From positions 124,001 through 188,000 of the forward strand of contig NW_001798989.1 of NCBI RefSeq assembly GCF_000165425.1: DNA of 64,000 nucleotides. The letters are read 5' to 3'. The stretch is from Paramecium tetraurelia. Its lineage: Eukaryota > Ciliophora > Oligohymenophorea > Peniculida > Parameciidae. Under the pieces are notes generated by a model that made no database searches, was not told the origin of the DNA, and worked only from the letters and a program-made list of their open reading frames with translations. Both the position numbers and the translations under genes were made by a program. Positions 1 through 10,738 of this stretch are shown piece by piece (position 1 is the first letter of the stretch; the number at the start of each line of letters is the position of its first letter).

Positions 1-337
1 AGTATAAGTTATTTTATAAAAATAATATTTATTCAGCCAATTGTTTCTAAATTATTTGTTGATAGAACCTAATTTTAACTGACTTAAAGGTTTAAATTTC
101 GATTGCGGAGATAGGTATTCATTAATTATTGCCCAAAATGTTAGATTTTTAATTAGTTCTTATATTGAATTGAAAAGTATCAAGAGGAATGCATTTAAGG
201 ATTTAAGCATTTTAAATATAAACTGTATTTTAAGGATTAAGATAGTAAAGTATAAAATGATGTTGATTTATTTGCATTTGTAGTAAAGTTTGGATATTAA
301 TTAATATCTAAGATAACATTATAAATAAATTAATTAA
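1..337. other. AT-rich region, no gene seen
   Basis: No supported reading frame, tRNA-like sequence or repeat was seen on either strand. The stretch probably holds the upstream flank of the EF-hand gene starting at 338 and the end of a neighbouring gap. Confidence 0.4.
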
Positions 338-3300
338 ATGAATAGCATTGATAGTTATCAAAGCAAAGCAACAATGAATGCATAGTCAATAATCTCTAAA
401 ATAGCCACTCGAAATGGATAAGCAGAGTAAGCAAGTAGAGTTATATGTTAGTAATGGCTCATTGATAGCAGCTTTGGATGAGGAAACTGTCTCTGCAGCT
501 TGGAATGCATTCGGTAATTATAAATTTTGAATTGTGAAGGCCTTCATGTTTCAAGGTAATTACGAATGGGAAGAGGAGTAGCTGTGAACAAATTTGGAAC
601 ATTTTCTTTTAGTGCTCCAGATGTTATATTGGATGGAGTTACCAATCCAGTAGAAAGAGACAAATAGCCCCGTTAACCAGTATTTCTTGTTGCAAAGGTA
701 GTCGATTGATTTAATGTAAGGAATTTGTTAATGGATTCAATCTAAAAACTGCCATAGCAATAGGTCGATAATTGAGACCATATAAAGTGCAGACATCTGG
801 TAAGATTTAGCATGCAATTGTGAATTGGGCAGAAATAGCATTGTATGCATCTCAAAATAAGGATTCAGCTAAAATGGCTGTTGAGAGAGTGATTAAATCA
901 TTATCTGATATAGTTCGCAACGTATACATTCTTATCGATGATTTTAGAGGGATGTTGTTGAAGTTGAAATTCCATGTGTTGGTACATTCTTTGTGAAATC
1001 CCATTGTGCTGCTGTGTAATTTATGGATTCACTGATGGATAGTTGTAAAGTAAAATATGGGATCAATATTTGTTTATAGGAAATCACCAAGAGACCATTG
1101 TCAGAGAGAAAATCAAAAGGAGACATGCGTTTGACACAGTAATACCTGCAGTAATTGAGCAAAAGTCAGCATCCTGAAGAAAACAATCTCATGATTGATG
1201 AAGGTGCCAGGAATTATTTAACTAATTCTCTTGGAATTGAATTACCTGACACTAGACCTAAAACTGCTAAAAATTCATAAGTCTAATCTAAAAAGGGGGG
1301 ACTTATGAGTAAAACTGTATCAGATTATATTCAATAACAATTTTAGTTAGAATTAAGACCATCAACTCAACAGATCTCTAGAATGGGATTCCAAAGATCA
1401 GTTAATGATAAAGTTTTTGCTTTGGAAAGATTAAAATATTACATAAGGGATCATGCACTTAATATTGAAGATGTAATGATTAAATCAATTAAATTAATTA
1501 GTCATTTTTAGATCTCTGTTAACAAGCATTTGGTAAAACTAGTGAAAGAAAAATTAGAATGAATTTTGATGATTTTAAGAGAGCTGTTCTTAAAATAGAT
1601 TTGCCTCTTAATGAAATACAAATAATCACTCTATTTTAGACTTTAGATGTTAATAATGATGGTTTCGTTGATAAATTTGATTGGCTCAAAGCTATTGTTG
1701 ACAAAAGTAAGTATTATCATATAAATTCAATAGAAACTCATGTAAATTATATAAAGGATGTCGTGTTTAAATTCTAAATTCATACGGATGATTTGTTATA
1801 GAGAATGAATTTGCATCGTGATCATCCTCCAGTTAATTTGTAATAATTAAAATTTGCTCTCATGCATTTAGATGAATCTCTAAATTAACACAAAGCACTT
1901 AAAGTGGCTAACGAAATTCTAGATGGAAAAGAAACTATTAGCATGAATGATTTATTAGCATTATTTAATACAGTTGAAGAAGATGACAAAATGTATGATT
2001 TGTCTTGGTTTAAAGATACTTTGCATAAAATGAGAGATCATTTAGTTGATCCTTAGAAAATGAAAGTTTTGAGATCATCTTTTGAATATTTCGATGAACA
2101 TCAAGAAGGCAATCTAGATACTGCCAATTTTAAGACTGTCTTAATGGAAAGCTAGTTGGGATTGAATGTTTAAGATATCAATAGATTAGTTCGTTATCTT
2201 CCTAAGAACAGAGATTCATTAATAAATTACTACGATTTTATTTAAATGATTATGGATGTTAACAAATAAATGGACTAGAAGGATACTGCTAAAGATCTTG
2301 TTGATTTTGCATAAAAAATCAGTAAGTATTTAACCTAAAAGAAATTCACTGTTATATAATTTTTATAATAAGTAAAGTCAGGGTATGGATCTTGCAATAT
2401 TGAATCTACTGCCTAATATCTAGAAAAGAATCTCTTTACTTAATTGTCTCATGATGAATGTTTAGAATATTGTAGAGAAATGGATGTTGATGGAAATGGT
2501 GTTGTTAGTGATGAAGATATGAATACATTCATAAAAAGATACTCATATTTCAATGTCAGAAAGGATCAATCATAAATCGAATAAATTGTTGAAAGTCTGA
2601 AGATTAAACCATAAGTTGGAGATAATTTCTCAGCTATTGAAAAAACTTATGTTTAATCTAAATCTATTGATTTGATTACTATGGGATAGAAGAAAGTGTT
2701 CTAATCTTTGGTTGATGGAATGAACTAATAAAAAAGCTTGTTTCCTGTTGAGGAATTACCAGAATCTAAATTCGATTAAATACTTAAAGATTTGAGAATT
2801 AAATTAAATAGAAAAGGAATGGGATATGAAGAACTTTTTACATTCTTAGACACTGATCACAATGGATTCTTATCTATCAGCGAATTCTATAATATTGATA
2901 AAATCATGACTCTAAGTTAGCCTGCTAAAGATGGGTTCTTTGCTTTTATGGATAAATAGAGAATTGGTTTGATTGATCTCAATACTTTTGTTAAATTTAT
3001 GAGCAAGTCCATTATTTAATAGATGCCATCTTTATCTGAAGATGACTGGGATTGGGAATTGGAAATCCTATTCAAAATAAGAAATTGGTGTTAGAGAGAG
3101 AATATCACAATAGAAGATGCCTTTAGAACATTTGACAAAGATTTCGATGGTTAAATAAACAAAGCTGATTTAAGAACTTTCCTCAAGGACATTTTGAAAG
3201 TTGAAGAAAAAGAAATCACTGAAGCCAAAATCAATAGATTATATAAGTTAATGGATTAATATAAAAGAGGAAAGATAACATTAATGGATTTTAGACGATT

Positions 3301-5187
3301 TGTAGAAGAAGGATTTTTTTATGGTAAAAATAAATAAGTATTTGGATAAACAACAAATTTGGCTGCAAAACAGCAATCTGAATCAAGATCATCTTTTGAC
3401 TGGAAAATGAATGCCAGATAATAAATTGGATTAATTATAAGCAGACATTATCCAAGTGTAAAAGAATCCTTTGATATTGTATCAGGATATCGTAAGAAAT
3501 TAGTATTCTAAAAGTTTAAGAAATGGATTGATGAGAAGAATGTTCTTTCAGGATTTGATTTAACTGAAAAGTTAGTGTATGAGATATTTTCAGATCTAGA
3601 TTCTCATAAAAAAGGCTATTTAGTCGAATCTGATTGGCTGAATGCATTTGCTCAATATAATTGGTAAGATTAAATGATTAAGGAAATCCAAGATGCTCTT
3701 TCAACTTACTTTTCAAGCATTCAAAATGCAATTCATTATTTTTAGATGGAACACAGTCATGTTATAACAAAAGAGAGCTTTGCAAAGGCTTTATAGACTT
3801 TATTCCCAAAAAGATTTGTTGAAGGTGACATTGAGACTTTATGGACAAGAGTTCAAAAAAATGGGTCTTTAAGTAATCATGCTTTTGCATTGATATTTGG
3901 AAAAGGGGGCAAAGCCTATGAACTACCTGAAGGACAATAACAATTATAACACATTAGACCTATGACTTAGGGGTAATAATTTATTCATGATTTATTAGTG
4001 GTTTAAGCGAATTACCTTTGGACGACAGAAATCAAGTGAACATTAGCTTATTAGACAAAATCAGAAGATTTTTGAGGAATTCAAATAAAAACATTAGCGA
4101 ATTATTTAAATAGTATGATTCAGACAATACTGGATTCATAACCAATTTGGAATTCCGTTAAGTGATAAGAAGTCTTAATATGGGATTGACATTTTAAGAT
4201 ATCGATATATTGTCAGCTATGTTGGATACTGACAGAAATAGCATGGTGAATTGGAGAGATTTTGCCAAGAGATTAGATTTTAGATAAGCAGATAATAAAA
4301 TATTAGAAAGAGCAGGAATTCATTTATAGAAAGTGAATGATCATATTTATCATTATTTGTTGTCTCCCAAAGACGCATTTAGATAGATTGATGCCTAACA
4401 TACTGGATATTTGAGTTTTGATAAATTTAAGGATATGATTGAAATGTTGTATAGATTGGCTACTGAAGACATTCCTCCATTTGCTATTATTAAAGATCTA
4501 TTTGAATTTATTGATAAAAGAAGAGATGGTTTACTAGATTTAACAGAATGGATGGATGCTTTTTCTAAGTTTTCAAATCCAAACGAAAAGAAAAGGTACA
4601 TATTATTGTAAGATATTTTAGACCTATGAGTGCTAATGTAAGAATGAAAAAGTCATCACAGAAATCCTTAATGGCTTAAACTGATAAAGGATGGATGACT
4701 AAATAAGGTGCTTTGTCTCCGTAATAATTTGAAGGGTTAACAGATGATGGGTTGATGAATGCAACAAATAAATTCAAGACTTTTTTGAGAAGACCTCCAG
4801 CCAAGCAAACTGCACTACAATATGTTGGTATATCTTCATTTTATAATCAGAAAATGGAATTTGGGAAAGCTCCAAAGAGTTCGATCGAACAATAAATGCC
4901 ATTGGAAAGAACAGGAAGTATCTTCTTGAAATATTTAAGCATTTGACTTAGAATGGTCAAATTCCACTTACTGAAGATGTAATTATTGAGCTATATCTTT
5001 GTAGTTGATTAAATTAGAAATGGATAAAATGCTGAGATCTTAAGGAATTGTTGTCAGGGATGAATAATGGCCTTAATTAATTTCTTGGTCAAAGAAAAAT
5101 GGCCGCATTGATTATAAATTCTTGCTTGAAGTATATAAGGATAGACTAAACGGAATGGATACGCAACCCAGAATGGGGGATGAATGA
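338..5187 (+). CDS. CCDC81-type HU domain and multi-EF-hand giant protein
   Basis: Read with TAA/TAG as Gln, about eleven micro-introns join into a protein of roughly 1500 residues. The first ~250 residues resemble the eukaryotic HU (CCDC81) module: NKFGTFSFSAPDVIL, then RQPVFLVAK, and a second copy containing VEVEIPCVGTFFVK. The rest is an array of EF-hand-like units. Clear loops include DVNNDGFVD, DVDGNGVVSDED, DTDHNGFLSISE, DKDFDGQINKAD and DSDNTGFITNLE; others are degenerate. Examples of introns are 922-947 (26 nt) and the 26-nt intron near 3971. The start at 338 is the first Met that joins by a 29-nt intron to the HU frame, so the N-terminus is less certain than the body. CCDC81 proteins are centrosome or cilium associated in animals; a calcium-responsive basal-body or axoneme role is inference. 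It ends at TGA 5185-5187. Confidence 0.8.
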
Positions 5188-5400
5188 TGAATATTTATTA
5201 AAACAGCGGGCAATGTTATATTAATAATTAAATAAAAATTTTAAAAAAGCCCTTTCAGCTTTTTAAATCACAAGCCTTCTCCCAGATAGAACAAGTATGT
5301 TTTGAATATTAACCCCTTTAGTGAGCAGTACCAAAAATAGAGTGTATAAAAAGTCTTAGACTGCAAACAGCTCTAAGTGTCTCTTCGTTCCCAAAAAAAA

Positions 5401-5742
5401 GGAACGAGAATAAATCTATATCACACCACCTTCGAAACACAAGGTAGCACTCTTTTATCTTATTTTAGAATCCGCTTTCCAATATCGAAGAATTGAACAT
5501 TGATTCTAATTGTTCTACCGACAGCAGTCAACGCTTAGAAAATCTAAGCCCGGTCTACTATTGCCCCAAAGGCAAAGAACCTTGTGGTGAGCTTTAGGTT
5601 GTCCTTGACGGTGACGTGATCTAAGTGATATCCTAAACAAGGAATAGGAGAAAATCACGAAAGTTCAGTGACCAAGAGACCTATGCTATGAGTAACTTCA
5701 TAGCTGGTCCCAAATGTCTGGACATCCCATGCCCTTAGTTCC
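5401..5742 (-). ncRNA. candidate structured non-coding RNA (~340 nt)
   Basis: This stretch is visibly richer in G and C than its surroundings and has no sensible reading frame. On the minus strand it begins GGAAC (5742-5738) and ends GUUCC followed by eight T (5400-5393), so the two ends can pair as a closing stem and the T-run suits a Pol III terminator. A TATA-like TTTATAGA lies about 30 nt upstream (near 5775). Internal hairpins are easy to see: CTATGA/TCATAG near 5685-5703, GCTTAGA/TCTAAGC near 5532-5549, CCTT/AAGG near 5429-5445, and a stem joining ACCG with CGGT around 5515-5553. Size suits RNase P, MRP or SRP RNA, but I could not recognise the conserved cores of any of these, nor a telomerase template, so the class is left open. 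Confidence 0.55.
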
Positions 5743-5788
5743 TTTGATCATATATATATCTATGGAATTATCTATAAATCAAAACACG

Positions 5789-6454
5789 TCAATTATACAG
5801 CTGAAATAAATGCCCAATCTCATTGTGAAGTAATTTTACAGATTCAACTACGTTTGTGCTGCAAATGATATTATTTTATACTTATCTACGATATTCACTT
5901 CTTAGATGCTCAAGAATCTATTTGTATTATTTTAGATCAATTCTTTTATTTTAAGGCAAATTCCATTTTCTCTATTTTGTCGATAATTTACTTAAATCAA
6001 AATTGGGACTTGATCATGCGATTTATCATTTAAAACCTCACCAAATATGAGATGTATATAATACTTAAAACAGTTTCTCACTTCATCCCATCTCTCAGAT
6101 TTATTTCCATCTATTACAAAAATTATGCCATGACATTCTCCATAGTATTTTTTCCAGATGCTTCTTTGAGTTTGAGATCCTCCTAGATCCCAATATGTTA
6201 CTTTATATTTCTAATTCATAGATCTATTCGAAGCCATGTATTCAATCTCTGTGATGTTCAAACCAACAGTTTTCGGTATTTTATCAAATTGTATAAATGG
6301 ATGTTTTGCAAGTTGTTTTAATTTATTTAATAAAGTCTATAAATATATATTAAACTCTTACTGTTTTGCCTGCTCCATCTAGTCCAATAATTAGAATTTT
6401 AAAGATTGGAGGATCGAAATATTTTTGCCAAACTCCTTTAATTAAACTTATCAT
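5789..6454 (-). CDS. ARFRP1-like Arf-family small GTPase
   Basis: The start ATG is at 6454. The protein opens MISLIKGVWQKYFDPP and has a P-loop GLDGAGKT, split from the next exon by a 25-nt intron. The switch I region reads IPKTVGLNI, switch II reads TYWDLGG, and then KKYYGECHGIIFVID follows. This combination is that of ARFRP1, the trans-Golgi Arf-related GTPase, and not a canonical Arf. A second intron (23 nt, ending CAG) lies near the C-terminus. The usual guanine-specificity motif NKxD is replaced by NYRQ, which is unusual. There is no N-terminal glycine for myristoylation, as in other ARFRP1 proteins. The gene ends 47 nt from the 5' side of the putative structured RNA, which lies downstream on the same strand. 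Confidence 0.8.
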
Positions 6455-7263
6455 TTTTATTATTAAATAAACAATTATATAGATTATAAGTATTTTCAAG
6501 GTTTTATAGATCAATATCATCTTCTTTATCCTAAGAATTACATTAATTTCAGAATTTCTACTTTAATTATGTTTTTGATTTCATTTTTTGTTTCAATAAA
6601 ACATCAATCTTATTAATTAGTTAAACATAATTCATATAATATTTATCATTGAGGATTAAATTCCAATTATTTTGTTTTTTAAATTATAACATATTTTATG
6701 TAACTACAATTAAAAAACCTCAAAAGGGATTGAATTTTATCCCCAAAACCTTCAAATTTTCAACAACATATTCTTAACTGGAAAATTCTTTTGTATTTAT
6801 TTCTAGGCAATAGTTTTTTGCCCTCATCATTTTTGTTTAATTAGTCTACCATGATTACTCAATCCGAATTAATTTTGAACTTATGCAAACTATTTGTGAT
6901 GTTAATTATAATGATAAATTTCAAATCACAGCTACTGAGGCTAAGTATTTTTTGCATATGATCTATATTCAAATGCTCTCAAAGTTTTCATTTTTACTTA
7001 TCTGTCTTTCTTTGTTTTGGCTTGTTTATCATCAGTTGTATAACAAATCCATAAACTCAACTTTAACTTTAATTTCACAGATGATTTACTATTTATTTCA
7101 TAATAATCTTCAAGATTAAAATTTGTTCTTATAGTAGTAGTAGGATCCTTTCTTCATTTTATATGATTTATTCTTATATTTAGCATACAACTATATTATC
7201 TTTTATTATAAGACGAATTCTTATTACATTGTTGAGAATTTATAAAATTCCTGTAATTTATTT
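6455..7263. other. intergenic region with a weak + strand ORF
   Basis: The left part is AT-rich without coding signal. From 6883 a frame open in the ciliate code runs on the + strand into the next gene and contains two hydrophobic stretches (near 6975-7030 and 7155-7205). It could be a 5' extension of the 7264 gene or a chance frame, since open frames are common when only TGA stops. The signal-peptide-like start at 7264 matches that of the downstream paralogue and is preferred. Confidence 0.35.
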
Positions 7264-8979
7264 ATGTATTTGATAATCTCTGCCTTATTTTTTATACTAA
7301 ATTCTTAATCTACTAAGCTACAATCAAACATGAATTCAACCAAGAATTATCATCTGAATATAAATGAGGATACTATATTACTGTAATTTCCTCGGGTTAT
7401 TGATGCCAAATTATATACAAACAATACAGAGCCATTTTGTACATTGATTGAAAAGAATGTTGCATTCTACATAAAATAGCTTCAAATGCTTGAGAATAAT
7501 GAAATTAATGAGTAATCAAATATAATAAAATTAGACAAGTTGATAATTAAGTATATCCATTTAATTTAAAGTAGTTTATTTGTATGACTTAAATCTAGGA
7601 TGGAATAATTGCATTAACTACGGATTTCATTCTCTATTTCTTTGAACTTAATTATGATGCAATTTAATCTAATACTAATAATTAATTTGCCAAAAAAATT
7701 TGGACAACGGACTTTAAACCTATTATTCCTGATTCTGAATAAATGATAGATTTTGCTTAAGTTGTCTTCAGCGTTACTTCAAGCTAAGCTTTAATCATAT
7801 TTAATTCATCTGCCTACATATTGGATCTTAAATAGGATAAAACTAAAATGCAAAGTCTTGATGTTATCAATGTTGGAGATTGGGTCTCAAGATCCACTCG
7901 AGGATTAACTAAATCAATTGATGAAATTATATTTACTTGCGTTGGAGAGTATGGGATTGATATCTACAAGTCAGCATTTAATTCTTTGAGATTTTTGGGG
8001 AATCTAGATAAGACCAGTTTAGAATTAGATTAATTCAATTTGAAAGATTTTACATTGATTAAGCTTAAAGAGCTTTCCTATAAATGCTACTTTTTGGACT
8101 TCAATGGGAATGTTTATGTCATAGAAATTGATATAATCAATTATGAATTTACATTTTAATTAGTAACATAAATTAGCTCCTAAGGTTAAGGAATCTCAAT
8201 TGATACAAAAAACGGTATTAATGTTTTTGTAGCTTATTCATCTTCTCATCTTTATTAGGTTATCGAATACTACATATCGTTGAATTAATCTATCTATTTT
8301 GAATTAAACTCATACAAGACAAGAAATTCAATAAAAAGTTTAGACGCAACTGACGAATTTGTAATTATATAAGGGATTAATCATCATAAAATTTTATTTA
8401 GGTCAGATGTTTTACAATAACAATCACTAAAGTATATCTTATAAATCTAAACTTATTAGTTTACCAGTATTTACATATGTAGGACTGAGAGATTTTGAAA
8501 TATTTTAATTATAAAGTGATATTAAATCATCCTTTAAGGGAGTGGAGATTTTCGTAGGAATTACATCTACTAACTTATTTTTAGCCAAATTTTACATTCA
8601 ACCATATGAACTAAGTTGTTATACTGAATAAACAGAGTAATTTTATATGCTTAGATAGTTTAACAGTAACTCAGCTTTATTAACTTTTGGCTAATTCAAC
8701 AACTTATTTGGAAATAGATAATCATGTTGATTAAATAGTCACTTAGACTTAATTTAATTTTACAATAGAATTAATAGATTCTGAAGATTTCTAATACTTG
8801 AATTCAACTTCTTACATTATAATCGGAATAGTGTCTTTTTTATTATGTATTCATTATATGTGTTTTTAGTGAGTATATTTTTTTATTGGATTCACCTATA
8901 GAAAAAGAAGATAGATGTCTTGGAGTAATAAATTTCAAAGGAAAAAAGGAGAAAATATTCGATAATTTAAAAATAATGA
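7264..8979 (+). CDS. type I membrane protein, tandem paralogue A (unknown)
   Basis: The protein starts MYLIISALFFILNSQS, a good signal peptide, followed by about 500 residues of beta-rich looking sequence. Near the C-terminus is one membrane segment, IIIGIVSFLLLSIFFYW, and a short basic tail. The last exon is joined by a 23-nt intron (GTATTC..TTTTTAG) whose removal puts the membrane segment and tail in frame. At least one further splice near 8470-8700 is not fully resolved. It is clearly related to the next gene: PFCTLIEKNV here corresponds to QFCWVENEHV there, the membrane segment and tail lie in the same place, and both begin with a signal peptide. I do not recognise the family. A surface or endosomal protein is an inference from topology only. 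Confidence 0.65.
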
Positions 8980-9133
8980 ATATTATCGTCAAATGGTTTA
9001 GTATAATGGAGTATATTTTTTAACTCAAATTAAAATATCAATATTCTTAAATCAGTCTAACCAGTTCTCTTTAATATATTCTCCTACCATGAATTTTAAT
9101 TGAAATCAAAATTTGGAATACAAATATTAATTA

Positions 9134-10601
9134 ATGATTGAATTATTCTTACTGTCATTGGGACTTGGTTGGTAAGTCTTAGGCAGTTAATACGAATTTA
9201 AAGTAGAAATCGGTTAGATAAAAACAGTGTTAGAATTAAACAATGTTAAAAATGTATCTCTGTCTGAAGAAAGCAATTAATAGTTTTGTTGGGTTGAAAA
9301 TGAACATGTTGTTTTACAAGAAACATTTTTTATGAACTAATATGAACTTGATAGTATGAATAAATACTACTATTTGCTTGCATCATAAAAGGCTATTTGG
9401 GTACTTATGAATGATAAGATCTTAACTTAAATAACACATGATGGAATAATAATAAATTAGAGAAAAATTTAAGACAATATAAGTCACTTCGAAGGCTTTT
9501 ACAATGAAAAAAGTGAGAATCCAGTTTTCTTGGTTGATTATCATTTTTTGGATGATACTTAAATTACTATTCAAACTGGTGTTACAAAAATATGTGATGG
9601 ATTTCTGTTTGTCGTTAATAAATACATTTTTGTTTATGATCTCTAAAACAATACAAATAAATATTTTGGGTAAATTGATTTAACGAAATTTTAAAATATT
9701 ATAGACTTTGATATAAAAAGAATTGATGAGAAGAAATACTATATTTATTTGATGGATAAGAATAATGGATTAACTATTCTGAAGCTACTATTGAGATACA
9801 ATAATATCAATTCAAAAGTAATGTACGCTGAAATACATCCTGCAGAAAATCCTAAGTCATTTTTTTGTAATGAATACAATAGCTGTTTTGCATTGTATTA
9901 TAATTCTAAGTATAAAATTTTGAATTTTAAAATTAACTTCATTGACAGCAGCATTTCCATAGATGAAATTTTAGAGTAGGAAAAGAAGATACTAAAACTA
10001 GTGAATATTGGGGATATGATGTTTATACAGTCCAAGAATCATCATAAAATCTATCTCTATAATTCTTAACAAATTTAGAACATCCAAATATTAGGATTAC
10101 AACAAATATCTGCTGTGAATTCATCGTTGGTTTACATGATTACAAACACTAAGTTAATCAAGGTTGAACTGAGAATTTCTCCTCTTAGAGTGCTTTGTTA
10201 TTGTGATGACAATGATGCTTGTCCATAGAAATATGACTATGGGATAAATTACATAGAAAAGACAAAGCAAATAAATTTGAAGTTCACAATTGAGTTTTAG
10301 TCTTCTTTGGAAGATCAAATGAACGATGTTATAGTTATCATTTTTTCAATACTATTTCTGTTAGGAAGTAATTTGGTCACTTATATTTTTAGTTTTATTA
10401 TTGTTATTTTGGATTTATTCTTTGAAAGCTTAACTGTTATAGATTGAAGAAAAAATAAAATAAGGCCAATAGTATATGTAGAAAATCAAATTACCAATAT
10501 TTCATACCCTCGAAAACCTTGCTTTTACATTTCGAGGAGTTGAAACTTTGTCCAAAAGAATCTAACAATAAGAATCTTAGGAAATGTAAGATTTGTATTG
10601 A
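9134..10601 (+). CDS. type I membrane protein, tandem paralogue B (unknown)
   Basis: The start ATG opens MIELFLLSLGLGWQVLGS, a signal peptide. The ectodomain is about 400 residues. A cluster near its end reads RVLCYCDDNDACPQ and could form disulphides. A 25-nt intron (GTAATTTGG..TTTTTAG) joins IFSILFLLG to ILLLLFWIYSLK, completing the membrane helix, followed by a ~50-residue cytoplasmic tail ending in a glutamine-rich, charged stretch. Without that intron the frame would stop early at 10445. The gene lies 155 nt after paralogue A on the same strand, so a local duplication is the simplest explanation. The function is unknown. Confidence 0.7.
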
Positions 10602-10738
10602 GTCCTTGAGATTTGAATTGATCTATATATTATAAATTTTTAATTCTTAGATTTGACAAAAAAATCAAATTAATTGATTGATTGGAAATATTTATAGTTT
10701 AATGAAGCTCAAACAATAAAAATAAATTTAAAAAATAA

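Noticed and set aside
5401..5742. Telomerase RNA or SRP RNA for the structured segment
   Set aside because: No repeat template complementary to GGGGTT/GGGTTT telomeres and no SRP helix 8 core were seen; kept as an unassigned RNA.
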